Notes: a model not told the origin generated them from the sequence alone. Counted from the first letter of the stretch, positions 10,886 to 19,486 are shown. The stretch: 64,000 nucleotides of DNA from DASQFQ01 sp963730115 (GCA_963730115.1 CAVSQM010000012.1:434001-498000), one strand, 5' to 3'. Translations and numbers: made by a program.

Positions 10886-11779
10886 TCACGGTTCGATCAC
10901 GTTCCTCGGATCCGGCCGCCGTTCCGGCCCGCCCTGGCTGTAATCCCCGAACGGGCCGTCCCGCTGCTCCACGGCCGAGCGCACGCCCTCCTCCCCCGCC
11001 TGCTCGATCCACGCCCGCGCGTCGGGCGTGTTGCGCATCAGCCCGTCGAGGATCGGGCCGAGCGTCTGGGTCGAGGCGAGGCCCATGTTCTCGTAGGCCT
11101 GGTTGACGATCAGCTTCATCGCCGCGAGCTGGGACGACGGGATGCCGGCGAGCTCTTCAGCGAGCGCGGCCACGCGCTGCTCGAGCTGTGCGAACGGGAC
11201 CGCCTCGTTGATCAGCCCGACGTCGGCCGCCTCGCGCCCCGACAGTGGGCGCCCGGTGAGCGCGTGGAACTTCGTGCGCGTGAGGCCGAGGCGGTAGATC
11301 CACATCCCGGACAGGTAGGCGCCCCACATGCGTGAGTACGGCGTGCCGATCTGCGCGTCCTCGGAGGCGACCACGAGGTCCGCGCACAGCGCGAAGTCGC
11401 TCCCGCCGCCGACGCACCACCCGTGGACCTGGGCGATCACGGGCTTCGGCGCTCGCCACACGCACATGAGCTTCTGCGTCGGCGCGCTCTGCGGCGCGGT
11501 CGCGAACGCGAAGTCCTTCCCCGCGTCCCACTCGCCGTCGGTGGTGATCTGGTCGTCCCAGGCGCGGAAGCCGCCGCCGAAGTCGTAGCCGGCGCAGAAC
11601 GACCGCCCGGCCCCGCGCAGCACGATCACCTTCACCCCGCCGTCGGCGACGGCGTGCCCGACCGCCGCCTCCACCTCGTCGGGGAGCGGCGGCACGATCG
11701 TGTTGAGCTGCTCCGGCCGGTTGAGCGTGATCGTCGCGACCGGCCCGTCGACCGTGTAGAGGATCGTCTCGAAGTCCAT
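10886..11779 (-). CDS. Enoyl-CoA hydratase/isomerase family protein
   Basis: The 297-residue crotonase-fold protein starts MDFETILYTVDGPVATITLNRP, cut here as the typical first strands. Oxyanion-hole segments are SFCAGYDFGGG and VHGWCVGGGSDFAL. A usual catalytic Glu is replaced around IGTPYSRM, so hydratase, isomerase or another crotonase activity are all possible. It is longer than the standard 260 residues because of an insertion near residues 70-100 rich in Asp and Trp. The ATG has no Shine-Dalgarno but a TACGGT hexamer 6 nt upstream. No other beta-oxidation gene is adjacent. Confidence 0.85.
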   Translation of the reverse strand: MDFETILYTVDGPVATITLNRPEQLNTIVPPLPDEVEAAVGHAVADGGVKVIVLRGAGRSFCAGYDFGGGFRAWDDQITTDGEWDAGKDFAFATAPQSAPTQKLMCVWRAPKPVIAQVHGWCVGGGSDFALCADLVVASEDAQIGTPYSRMWGAYLSGMWIYRLGLTRTKFHALTGRPLSGREAADVGLINEAVPFAQLEQRVAALAEELAGIPSSQLAAMKLIVNQAYENMGLASTQTLGPILDGLMRNTPDARAWIEQAGEEGVRSAVEQRDGPFGDYSQGGPERRPDPRNVIEP

Positions 11780-11785
11780 CGGGCG

Positions 11786-11791
11786 ACCGTA
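11786..11791 (-). promoter_or_regulatory. -10 element TACGGT of the enoyl-CoA hydratase gene
   Basis: On the minus strand TACGGT lies 6 nt before the ATG. With no ribosome site present, this spacing predicts a leaderless transcript. No clear -35 was recognised. Confidence 0.35.
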
Positions 11792-11801
11792 TCCGTGCGG
11801 C

Positions 11802-11830
11802 TTGACACGAGCGTCGCCGGGCACTAGCGT
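11802..11830 (+). promoter_or_regulatory. Promoter of the esterase/LacI/manA unit
   Basis: A consensus -35 TTGACA (11802-11807) and a -10 TAGCGT (11825-11830) are separated by exactly 17 nt. A LacI-type operator begins 10 nt after the -10, so bound repressor would cover the transcription start. Confidence 0.65.
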
Positions 11831-11838
11831 CGCTGGCA

Positions 11839-12831
11839 TTGACAACGTTGTCATGCCGAGGGGGAGCAGAGTGGGGACGCAGGGGGGTCGCGAGGCGCTC
11901 GCGCGCGCCGGTGGCGTTCGCGCTGGTGGCGCTGCTCCTCGCCGGCTGCGGCGGCTCTGCCGACGACGGCACCGCGACGGCCACGCCGAGAGCGGCCGCG
12001 GCTGTCGTCGTCTCCGAGAAGCAGGCCGGCCCGCGGCTGCGCGACCTGACGGTTCGCTCGCCCGCGCTCGACACCACCGCGACGGTCCGGCTGCTCACAC
12101 CGGCCGGTTGGCAGGCCAAGGCCTCCAAGCGCTGGCCTGTCCTCTACCTCCTGCACGGCTGCTGCGACACGTACGAGAGCTGGACCCGTTCGACCGACGT
12201 CGAGTCGTGGCCGGAGCTGAAACGGACGCTGGTGGTGATGCCCGAGGGCGGCGACGTCGGCTTCTACTCGGACTGGCAGGACGGCCCGGCGTGGGAGACG
12301 TTCCACCTCACCGAGCTGCGCGGCCTGCTCGAACGCGAGTACGGCGCCGGCACGCCGCGCGCGGTCGCCGGCCTCTCGATGGGCGGCCTCGGCGCGATGG
12401 CCTACGCCGCCCGGCACCCCGGCCTGTTCGCGGGCGCGGCTTCGTTCTCCGGCCTCCTGCACCCGCAGGCCGACAGCGACTTCCTGCTCGGGCTGTTCGG
12501 GCAGTACACGCCCGACCCCGAAGCGATCTGGGGCGACCCGGAAGCGGACAAGGCGAACTGGGCCCGGCACGACCCGACCGCGCTCGCCCCGCGCCTCGAG
12601 GGCACGCGTCTGTTCGTCTCCTCGGGCAACGGCCGCCCCGGCCCGCTCGACCCCGGCGCCGACCGGGACACGCTCATCGAGCCGACCGTCCTGCGCGAGA
12701 GCCGCGCGTTCGCGCGGAGGTTGGAGCGCGCCGACATCCCCGTCCGCACCGACTTCTACGGCCCCGGCAATCACGACTGGCCCTACTGGGAGCGCGAGCT
12801 GCGCCGCGCGCTCCCCACCCTCACGCCATGA
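11839..12831 (+). CDS. Secreted lipoprotein esterase, Esterase-D/antigen 85 family
   Basis: An alpha/beta hydrolase of the putative-esterase family with YLLHGCC for the oxyanion region, nucleophile Ser in GLSMGGLG, and a C-terminal His in GNHDWPYW. A hydrophobic stretch ends in the lipobox LLLAGC, so the enzyme should be a membrane-anchored lipoprotein. The start is uncertain. The open frame begins at TTG inside the operator, 8 nt after the -10. A better GTG at 11871, preceded by GAGGGGGAG, is out of frame by +1 and would be restored by removing one base from the run of six G at about 11882-11887. The end overlaps the LacI gene (ATGA). Substrate could be an acylated sugar, by context. Confidence 0.75.
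   Translation: MTTLSCRGGAEWGRRGVARRSRAPVAFALVALLLAGCGGSADDGTATATPRAAAAVVVSEKQAGPRLRDLTVRSPALDTTATVRLLTPAGWQAKASKRWPVLYLLHGCCDTYESWTRSTDVESWPELKRTLVVMPEGGDVGFYSDWQDGPAWETFHLTELRGLLEREYGAGTPRAVAGLSMGGLGAMAYAARHPGLFAGAASFSGLLHPQADSDFLLGLFGQYTPDPEAIWGDPEADKANWARHDPTALAPRLEGTRLFVSSGNGRPGPLDPGADRDTLIEPTVLRESRAFARRLERADIPVRTDFYGPGNHDWPYWERELRRALPTLTP
11840..11853. promoter_or_regulatory. LacI-family operator TGACAACGTTGTCA
   Basis: A perfect 14-bp palindrome with the central CG step typical of LacI/GalR operators lies immediately downstream of the -10 of the esterase promoter. The LacI-family gene two positions downstream in the same unit is the obvious candidate regulator, giving negative autoregulation. 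Confidence 0.75.
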
Positions 12832-13814
12832 ACGCCGACCGCCCCACCATGCGCGACGTCGCCGAGATGGCAGGCGTGAGCCTGAAGACGGTGTCGCGCG
12901 TGATCAACGCCGAGGCGGGCGTCACGCCCGCGACCGCCGAGCGCGTCACCGCGGCGATCGCCGAGCTCGGCTTCGAGCGCAACGACCTCGCGGCGTCGCT
13001 GCGGCACGGCCGCTCGTCGCACACGCTCGGCCTCGTGATCGAGGACGTCGCCAACCCGTTCTACTCCGCCATCGCCCAGGCGGTCGAGGCGGCCGCGCGC
13101 GACCGCGGCTTCCTCCTCATCACCGCGTCCGCCCGCGAGGACGCCGAGCGCGAGCGCGAGCTCGTGGCCGCACTGCTGCGCCGGCGCGTCGACGCGCTGC
13201 TGATCGTCCCCGCCGGCTCCGACCACCGCTACATCGCCTCCTCCTCGCACACGGTCTTCCTCGACCGCCCGCCGCTCGGGATCGAGGCCGACACGGTGCT
13301 GCTCGACGACCTCGGCGGCGCGCGCAGCGCGGTCGAGCACCTGATCGCGCACGGCCACACGCGGATCGCCTGCGTCGGCGACGACGCCGGGCTCTACACG
13401 ATGCGCCAGCGCATGACCGGCTACCGGGACGCGCTCGCGGCGGCCGGCATCGCCTACGACCCGTCGCTGCTCTCCACCGGCGCCCGCGACGTCGCGTCCG
13501 CCCACGAAGCCGTCTCCCGCCTGCTCTCGCTGCCCGACGAGCACCGCCCGACCGCCCTCTTCACGGCCAACAACCGCAACACGATCGGCGCACTGCACGC
13601 GTTCGCGGACACGCCCGAGCCGCCCGCGCTGATCGGCTTCGACGACTTCGAGCTCGCCGACCTGCTCGGCACCACCGTCGTCCACGCCGACCCGTGGAAG
13701 CTCGGCGAGCAGGGCGCTGCGCTCGCGTTCGCGCGGCTCGACGGGGACGAGGATCCCCCGCGCACGGTGACGATCCCGACGGAGCTGGTCGCCCGCGGCT
13801 CGGGGGAGCGATGA
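12828..13814 (+). CDS. LacI-family transcriptional regulator
   Basis: The 328-residue protein has the LacI helix-turn-helix at residues 6-30 (TMRDVAEMAGVSLKTVSRVI), the hinge helix with DLAASLRHG, and a periplasmic-binding-protein-like effector domain with LGLVIEDVANPFY and the ending IGFDDFELADLLGTTV. It probably represses its own unit through the palindrome at 11840-11853. It overlaps the esterase upstream and manA downstream by ATGA junctions, so the inducer may be a mannose- or xylose-related sugar. The inducer is inference. Confidence 0.92.
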   Translation: MNADRPTMRDVAEMAGVSLKTVSRVINAEAGVTPATAERVTAAIAELGFERNDLAASLRHGRSSHTLGLVIEDVANPFYSAIAQAVEAAARDRGFLLITASAREDAERERELVAALLRRRVDALLIVPAGSDHRYIASSSHTVFLDRPPLGIEADTVLLDDLGGARSAVEHLIAHGHTRIACVGDDAGLYTMRQRMTGYRDALAAAGIAYDPSLLSTGARDVASAHEAVSRLLSLPDEHRPTALFTANNRNTIGALHAFADTPEPPALIGFDDFELADLLGTTVVHADPWKLGEQGAALAFARLDGDEDPPRTVTIPTELVARGSGER

Positions 13815-14783
13815 AGCCGCTCGTCCTCCCGCCCAACCAGTTCCACCGCTTCTACAAGGGCGGCGCGCGCATCGACGCGCTCCGCGGCGTCCCCGAGGGC
13901 GAGGACGGCCGGCCCGAGGACTGGGTCGGCTCGACCGCCACCTCGTGGGGCTCCGACGACCGAGGGCCTGAGCCGGCTCGAGGACGGCACGGTCCTCAAG
14001 ACCGCGATCGAGCAGGACCCCGAGGCCTTCCTCGGCCCCGACCACGTCGCGAGGTACGGCGCCGACCCGGCGGTGCTCGTCAAGCTCCTCGACGCCGGCG
14101 AGCGCCTGCCCGTCCACTACCACCCCGGCCGCGCCTTCGCCAAGCAGCATCTCGGCCTCCGCTACGGCAAGACCGAGGCGTGGCTGATCCTCGAGGCCGA
14201 CCCCGGCGCGGCCGTCCACGTCGGCCTCAAGGAGCCGCTCGACCCGCAGACCGCGCGCGCCTGGGTCGAGGAGCAGGACGCGACAAAGATGCTCGCGGCG
14301 CTCCACGAGGTCCCCGTCCAGGCCGGCGACGCCGTCCTCGTCCCCGCCGGCACGCTGCACGCGATCGGCGGCGGCATCCTGCTGCTCGAGCTCCAGGAGC
14401 CGACCGACCTCTCCGTCCTCGTCGAGTGGAAGAAGTTCGGCGTCGACAGCGGCCCCGAGCACCTCGACCTCGGCTGGGACACCGCGCTGCAGTCGCTCGA
14501 CCACGAGCCGATCGACCCCGCCGCGCTCACGACCCCCGCGAGCGGCCTCCTGCCGGCCGAAGCCGATCCGTACTTCCGCGCCGAGAAGGTCGAGGCCGGC
14601 GACACGCTTGACCAGAGCTTCTCGATCCTGCTCGTCACGGCCGGCGAAGGCACGCTCGACGACCTGCCGGTGAAGAAGGGCAGCACCGTGCTGATCCCGT
14701 ACGCGGCCGGTGAGACGACTGCCGAGGGCGATCTCGAGGCGATCCGGTGCCTCCCGCCCGGCGACGGAGACGCACTCTGGTGA
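13811..14783 (+). pseudogene. manA: Mannose-6-phosphate isomerase, class I, frameshifted
   Basis: The product interconverts mannose-6-phosphate and fructose-6-phosphate. The N-terminal frame reads MKPLVLPPNQFHRFYKGGAR...GSTATSWGS and then loses homology at about 13960. The second frame continues with HYHPGRAFAKQHLGLRYGK and EAWLIL, which carry the zinc-binding His and Glu, and with VPAGTLHAIGGG. Removing one C at about 13961 gives exactly 324 codons, a normal length for the short Bacillus-type enzyme. The break is therefore either one inserted base in the assembly or a recent inactivating mutation. It overlaps the LacI gene (ATGA). Confidence 0.85.
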
Positions 14784-14794
14784 GCGAACGCATC

Positions 14795-14800
14795 TAGGTT
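14795..14800 (+). promoter_or_regulatory. -10 element TAGGTT of the FGGY kinase gene
   Basis: TAGGTT ends 7 nt before the GTG start, with no ribosome-binding site between, which is the leaderless arrangement seen at several genes here. No -35 match was found. Confidence 0.4.
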
Positions 14801-14807
14801 CCCACCC

Positions 14808-16094
14808 GTGGATCTCCTGCTCGGACTCGACCTCGGCACCACCTCGTGCAAGGCCGCGGTCGTCACGCCGGAGGGCGAGGAGATCGCCCACGGCCAGGCG
14901 CCGCTGGCCTGGCGCACGGTGCCCACCGGCGCGGAGATCGACCCGCAGACGTTCGTCGACTGCGCGCTGGAGGCGGCCCGCGCGGCGCTCGACGGCGTGG
15001 ACGACGCGCGGATCGTGGGCCTGGGCGTCTCCGGCATGGCGGAGACCGGCGTGCTGCTCGGGCGCGACGGCGAGCCGGTCGTCCCGTCGATCGCGTGGTA
15101 CGACTCGCGCGGCGAGGAGGCGGCGGAGCGGATCAAGGCGGAGATCCCGGACTTCAGCGCGACCACGGGGCTGTCCTCGCGCGCGCTGCGGACGGTCTCG
15201 AAGTACCGCTGGCTGCGCGACAACGTGCCCGAGAGCGAGCGCGGCGCGCGCTGGCTGAGCGTCGGCGAGTGGGTCGTGCACGCGCTCGGGGGCGAGCAGG
15301 GCGCGGAGCTGTCGCTCGCGTCGCGGACCGGCTGGCTCGACCTGCACGCGAACGCATGGTGGGACGAGACGCTGGCGTGGTCCGGCGCCCCGCCCGGCCT
15401 GCTGCCGGAGCCCGCCTTCGCGGGCACGCCGCTCGGCCGCGCCGGCGACGCGCTGCCGGAGGCGCGCGGCGCGGTGCTCGCCGTCGGCGGCCACGACCAC
15501 CTGAGCGCCGCGGTCGGCGCCGGCGCGGTCGGCGAGGGCGACGTGCTCGACTCGTGGGGTACGGCCGAGGCCTACGTGCGGTCGGTGGCGCCGCTCGATC
15601 GCGAGCAGGTCGCCCGGGCCGTGGCCGACGAGATCATGGTCGGCTGGCACGCCGTGCCGGACCGCCAGAACCTGCTCGGCGCGATGCGGTCCGGTGCGGC
15701 GCTCGGGCGCGTGCTGGCGCTGCTGGGCGTCGGGCCGGAGGGCCGCGACGCGCTCGAGCGCGCGGCGCTCGAGGCCGACGCCGAGGGCATCGAGCTGGTC
15801 GGCCTGAACGACTATCGGGTCGGCCTGGTCAACATCGGCGCCGACCCCTCCCCCGCGGTCGTGTGGCGCGCATCGCTCGAGTCAGCCGCGCGCGGCGGGC
15901 GCGACCTGCTCGACCGGATGGCGCGCATCGCCGGGCCGCACGAGCGGCTGGTGATGGCGGGCGGCTGGTCGGAGGGCGTCGCAGCGCGCGCGATCAAGGA
16001 GGCGATCATCGGCCCGTTCGAGATCTCCGCGGCCGTGTTCATGGGCGCGCGCGGCGCGGCGCTCACCGCCGGCCGAGCGGCGGGGGTCCTCTAG
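14808..16094 (+). CDS. FGGY-family carbohydrate kinase
   Basis: The 428-residue protein has the hexokinase/actin-fold phosphate-1 loop DLGTTSCKA at residues 8-16, a second ATP region with GGHDHLSAA, and the adenosine motif VMAGGWSEG. Family members phosphorylate xylulose, gluconate, glycerol or similar polyols. It is shorter than the usual 480-510 residues and I cannot assign the substrate. It follows the LacI/esterase/manA unit but probably has its own leaderless promoter. Its TAG stop shares CTAG with the convergent anti-sigma ATPase. Confidence 0.85.
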   Translation: MDLLLGLDLGTTSCKAAVVTPEGEEIAHGQAPLAWRTVPTGAEIDPQTFVDCALEAARAALDGVDDARIVGLGVSGMAETGVLLGRDGEPVVPSIAWYDSRGEEAAERIKAEIPDFSATTGLSSRALRTVSKYRWLRDNVPESERGARWLSVGEWVVHALGGEQGAELSLASRTGWLDLHANAWWDETLAWSGAPPGLLPEPAFAGTPLGRAGDALPEARGAVLAVGGHDHLSAAVGAGAVGEGDVLDSWGTAEAYVRSVAPLDREQVARAVADEIMVGWHAVPDRQNLLGAMRSGAALGRVLALLGVGPEGRDALERAALEADAEGIELVGLNDYRVGLVNIGADPSPAVVWRASLESAARGGRDLLDRMARIAGPHERLVMAGGWSEGVAARAIKEAIIGPFEISAAVFMGARGAALTAGRAAGVL

Positions 16095-16483
16095 CCCGTC
16101 GGGTGGAAGGGGAGCTCGGCCCACACCGTGGTGTGGCCGTTGTGGCGGACGCCCCACTCCAGCGACAGCATGTCCACCAGGTTGAGGCCGAGGCCGCCGT
16201 TGGCCCCGTCCGGGATCCGGCGCTTCGGCAGGCCCGTGTGCCCCTCGTCCTCGACCTCGAGGTGGAGCACCTCGTCGAGCGCCGAGGCGCGCACGCGGAC
16301 CACGTCGTAGGGCTCGAGCCCGGCGTGGCGGACGCTGTTGGCCACCAGCTCCGTGACCACGAGCTGGGCGTCGTCGATCTCCCGCTCGGCGACGCGCGGG
16401 CCCAGCCAGCCGCGCAGGACGGTGCGGACCTCCTGCGCGGACTCTGGGCGCGCCAGAACCTTCATGTGTAGGGGATTCAGCAT
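16091..16483 (-). CDS. Anti-sigma-factor-like ATP-binding protein (HATPase)
   Basis: The 130-residue protein is a stand-alone GHKL ATPase of the RsbW/SpoIIAB class. The N box is ELVANSVRHA and the G1/G2 region is VEDEGH...GGLGLNLVD. Such proteins bind sigma factors or phosphorylate STAS antagonists. The ATG of MLNPLHMKV is chosen because GGAGG lies 8 nt upstream; an internal ATG six codons later is the alternative. It is encoded alone, while a second copy of the family sits in a partner-switching operon at the right end of the window. Confidence 0.85.
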   Translation of the reverse strand: MLNPLHMKVLARPESAQEVRTVLRGWLGPRVAEREIDDAQLVVTELVANSVRHAGLEPYDVVRVRASALDEVLHLEVEDEGHTGLPKRRIPDGANGGLGLNLVDMLSLEWGVRHNGHTTVWAELPFHPTG

Positions 16484-16545
16484 GGTCCTGCCCTCCGAGT
16501 CCGGACCACTCCCGCCAGGAGGCCGTCCTCGTCGTGTGCGTGTGT

Positions 16546-16575
16546 GAACGGAGCGGCGTGCGTGAACCTCCGTTC
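16546..16575. terminator. Hairpin downstream of the carboxypeptidase gene
   Basis: GAACGGAG and CTCCGTTC form a perfect 8-bp stem with a 14-nt loop, about 64 nt past the carboxypeptidase stop and ahead of the anti-sigma ATPase start. There is no T-run, so termination is only suggested. Confidence 0.35.
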
Positions 16576-16638
16576 CCGTTACCGCCCGAGTACCCGGTCT
16601 CGCCGCGTCCCTCACCGCTGTCGGGTCAGCGATTCGCC

Positions 16639-18159
16639 CTACAGCGCGCCGGCGTCGGCGAGCTTCGCGCTCAGGTAGTCGAGGAACGGCTCGGGCCGCA
16701 GCGTGTCGCCGGTCACGCGGTGAAGCAGCTCGCGCGGCGGGAACTTGCGGCCGTGGCGGTGGATGTGCTCGCGCAGCCAGTCGCGCAACGGCGCCAGCTC
16801 GCCGGTGGCCAGCTGCTGCTCGATGGCCGGCAGGTCCTCCTGCACGCGCGTCCACAGCTGGGCGGCGATCAGGTTGCCGAGCGTGTAGGTCGGGAAGTAG
16901 CCGAACAACCCGGCGCCCCAGTGCACGTCCTGGAGCACGCCCTGGGCGGCGTCCGGGACCTCGACGCCGAGCAGCCGGTGCATGCCCTCGTCCCACGCCG
17001 CGGGCAGGTCGTCGACGGCGAGCGTGCCCTCCATCAGCGCGAGCTCGAGCTCGAAGCGCAGGATGATGTGGAGGTTGTAGGTGGTCTCGTCGGCGTCGAC
17101 GCGGATCAGCGAGCGCTGGACGGAGTTGACCGCCTGGTAGAAGGCGTCGGCGTCGAAGCGCGACGGGATACCGGGACCGAGCGACTCGCGGAGCTTCGGC
17201 AGCACCCACGAGCAGAACGGGCGCGAGCGGCCGACGACGTTCTCCCACAGCCGGCTCTGCGACTCGTGGATGCCGAGGCTGACCGGCTGCCCGAGCGGGC
17301 TGCGGGCGAGCTCGGGGGCGATGCCGGCCTCGTAGAGGCCGTGGCCGAACTCGTGCAGGGCGGAGAAGTGCGCGACGCCGAAGTCGTGGAGGTCGTAGCG
17401 CGTGGTGATGCGGATGTCGCTGGGCCCGAGCGACTGCGCGAACGGGTGCGGCGCGGGGTCGAGGCGCCAGCCGTCGGCGTCGAAGCCGACCAGCTCAAGC
17501 ACGTCCATCACGGTGCGGCGCTGGTCGGAGACCTCGAACGGGCCGGCGAAGACGCCGTCGTTGCGGGCGGCGCCGTCTTCGGAGGCGGCGAGCGCGGCGA
17601 GCTCGACGAGGCTGTCGCGGAGCGAGTCGAAGAGCGGCTTGAGCTCGGCGGTGGTGAGCTCGGGCTCGAAGTCGTCGAGGAGGATGTCGTACGGGTGCTC
17701 GGCTGGCTCGAAGCACGCGACGTAGCGGTGGCGCAGCTCGATGTGGCGCTCGAGGGCGTCCCGGAACTGGGAGAAGTCGGAGGCGGCGCGCGCCTCCTGC
17801 CAGGCCTGCTGGCCGAGCGCGTCGGCGTGGCTGATCTCGGCGGCGAGCTCGGTGGGGACGCGGGCGGCCTTCTCGTGGTCGCGGCGGACGGCGGCGAGCA
17901 GGCGGACGGTGTCGGAGTCCGGGTCCTCCGACACCGCCCACGGGTCGAGCGCGTCGAGCAGCTTCCCGATCTCGGGGTCGATCAGCTTGTTGTGGCTGAT
18001 CACCTCGAGCGTGGCCGAGTGGTCGGCGCGTGCGGCGGCGCCGTTCGGCGGCATCATCGTGTTCTGGTCCCAGAACAGCATCGCGTGGATGCGCCCGAGA
18101 TCGGTCAGCTCGGCCATCCGCTCCTGGAGGGCGGCGAGCTCGGCGGGGGCCGTCGTCAC
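16639..18159 (-). CDS. Carboxypeptidase Taq, peptidase family M32
   Basis: The 506-residue metallocarboxypeptidase removes C-terminal residues from peptides. The zinc motif HEFGH is present, followed about 30 residues later by HESQSRLWEN, which supplies the third ligand and is a hallmark of M32. The conserved GIPSRF, HILRFELE-like and DVHWGAGLFGYFPTYTLG segments are intact, and length is typical. The GTG start overlaps the stop of the upstream coiled-coil gene (GTGA). No signal peptide, so cytoplasmic. Confidence 0.93.
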   Translation of the reverse strand: MTTAPAELAALQERMAELTDLGRIHAMLFWDQNTMMPPNGAAARADHSATLEVISHNKLIDPEIGKLLDALDPWAVSEDPDSDTVRLLAAVRRDHEKAARVPTELAAEISHADALGQQAWQEARAASDFSQFRDALERHIELRHRYVACFEPAEHPYDILLDDFEPELTTAELKPLFDSLRDSLVELAALAASEDGAARNDGVFAGPFEVSDQRRTVMDVLELVGFDADGWRLDPAPHPFAQSLGPSDIRITTRYDLHDFGVAHFSALHEFGHGLYEAGIAPELARSPLGQPVSLGIHESQSRLWENVVGRSRPFCSWVLPKLRESLGPGIPSRFDADAFYQAVNSVQRSLIRVDADETTYNLHIILRFELELALMEGTLAVDDLPAAWDEGMHRLLGVEVPDAAQGVLQDVHWGAGLFGYFPTYTLGNLIAAQLWTRVQEDLPAIEQQLATGELAPLRDWLREHIHRHGRKFPPRELLHRVTGDTLRPEPFLDYLSAKLADAGAL

Positions 18160-18974
18160 GAGCCGGCGTGGGCGTAGACGTCGTCGAGCACGGCGGCGGG
18201 GTCGGCGAGCTCGTAGTGCTCGGACAGGTACTTCTCGGTCTCCTCGCGCGGCGTGCCGCCGAGGGCCATGTCGAGCGCGACGAGGCGGGCGGCCTCCTCG
18301 TCGTCGGGCTTGGCCGGTTTGGCCGCGGCCTTGCGCTTGGACCCGCCGCCCTTCGCGCGCGCCTTGCCGGCCGCAGTCTCCGGCTTGCCCTCGGTCTGGG
18401 CTGCCTTGGCCGCCGCGGCGATCCGCTCGGGATCGGTCTCCGGCTCGGGCTCGTCCTGGACCGCGGCCTCGCCGGCGGCGGCCTCCTCGGCCGCGACCTC
18501 GGCGCCGGCCTGGCGCGCACGCGCCGCGGCGATCCGCTCCGGGTCCGTCTCGGGCTCGAAGTCCTCCTCCTCGTCGAGCGGCGGCGGGGCGAGCTCCACG
18601 ACGTCGCGCTCGAGCGAGCGCAGCTCGGCCGACAGGCGGCCGGCGTCCTCGCGCAGGCGGTCCATCAGCGTCCCGAGCTCGTCCTGCATCGCGCCGAGCC
18701 GCTCGAGCAGCTCGCGGGCGGCGGTCGAGACGCGGTGGACGTGGTCGCGCGCCTCGTCCCCCGCGTCGGCGCGGAGCTGGTCGGCGGTCGTCTCCGCGGC
18801 CTCGAGGATCTGCTGCACGCGGGAGGACGCCGCCGCGGCGACGGGCCGGCCGCCGCGCACGCTCTCGAACTCGTCGGCGACGCGCCGGAGGTGGGTGTCG
18901 ACGGCGTCGGGGTCGTAGCCGCGGCGCGTGGTCGGGAAGTCGGAACGCTCGATCGAAGGACGGTCCATGGCCAC
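18156..18974 (-). CDS. DivIVA-like coiled-coil protein
   Basis: The 272-residue protein starts with a segment like the DivIVA/FilR N-terminus (FPTTRRGYDPDAVDTHLRRVADEF), followed by a long coiled coil to about residue 125. An acidic, Ala-rich linker holds two copies of EPETDPERIAAA about 40 residues apart, then a Lys/Ala-rich basic stretch and a short C-terminal helical domain (EEAARLVALDMALGG). This suggests a polar or septal scaffolding role, but no specific function is established. The start is GTG at MAMDRP; an ATG two codons later is possible. Confidence 0.6.
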   Translation of the reverse strand: MAMDRPSIERSDFPTTRRGYDPDAVDTHLRRVADEFESVRGGRPVAAAASSRVQQILEAAETTADQLRADAGDEARDHVHRVSTAARELLERLGAMQDELGTLMDRLREDAGRLSAELRSLERDVVELAPPPLDEEEDFEPETDPERIAAARARQAGAEVAAEEAAAGEAAVQDEPEPETDPERIAAAAKAAQTEGKPETAAGKARAKGGGSKRKAAAKPAKPDDEEAARLVALDMALGGTPREETEKYLSEHYELADPAAVLDDVYAHAGS

Positions 18975-18983
18975 GCCCTGATG

Positions 18984-19439
18984 CTACGCGCTGACCTCGC
19001 GCAGGACCGCCTGTGCGACGAAGTGTGCAAGCGCCCGTTCGAGGTCGACGGTCATGGCCAGGGTGACCCGGCCGCGGATCGCGCGCGGCTCGAGTTCGAT
19101 CTCGATCGCCCACTCCAGCCGGTAGGGCTCGGCGGGGGCGCAATCGCCCACGACCGCGTCGTCGACGATCTCCCAGCGCGCGGGCACGGCATGCAGCGAG
19201 CGCGTCATCACCTGCAGCGTGTCCTCGACCGGGTGGACGTCGAGGCGGAACAAGCCCGGCGCGAGCAGGATCGTCGAGCGCGAGGCGTCCTCGACGAGCT
19301 TGTGACAGCTCAGCGAGAGGCCGCCGCCGGGGAGCGAGCTGGCGAGCTGCCCGTGCGCCGCACCGACCTCGGCCGCGGGCCGCGGGTCGAGCAGCGCGGA
19401 GGTGGCCGGCCGGCCGCCGTTGCCGGGCTCGGCGGTCAC
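18984..19439 (-). CDS. Hypothetical protein, 151 aa
   Basis: No family recognised. The protein has an N-terminal Gly/Pro-rich segment (MTAEPGNGGRPA) followed by an alternating hydrophobic pattern that suggests a beta-sandwich of about 120 residues, with two Cys. No signal peptide or membrane segment. The GTG start overlaps the stop of a tiny 16-codon ORF (GTGA), which in turn overlaps the prmA stop. It lies between prmA and the coiled-coil gene in what looks like one operon. Confidence 0.5.
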   Translation of the reverse strand: MTAEPGNGGRPATSALLDPRPAAEVGAAHGQLASSLPGGGLSLSCHKLVEDASRSTILLAPGLFRLDVHPVEDTLQVMTRSLHAVPARWEIVDDAVVGDCAPAEPYRLEWAIEIELEPRAIRGRVTLAMTVDLERALAHFVAQAVLREVSA

Positions 19440-19486
19440 GGCCCTGCGGACCTGACCGCCGGCGCGCCGTTGCCGGGCTCGCTCAC
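19436..19486 (-). CDS. Possible 16-aa coupling peptide (MSEPGNGAPAVRSAGP)
   Basis: A 17-codon frame starts at GTG overlapping the prmA stop and ends in a TGA overlapping the next GTG. Its first residues (SEPGNG) nearly repeat the start of the next protein (TAEPGNG), and the DNA repeats GCCGTTGCCGGGCTCG on the plus strand. It may be a duplicated initiation region used for translational coupling, or chance. Confidence 0.25.
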   Translation of the reverse strand: MSEPGNGAPAVRSAGP

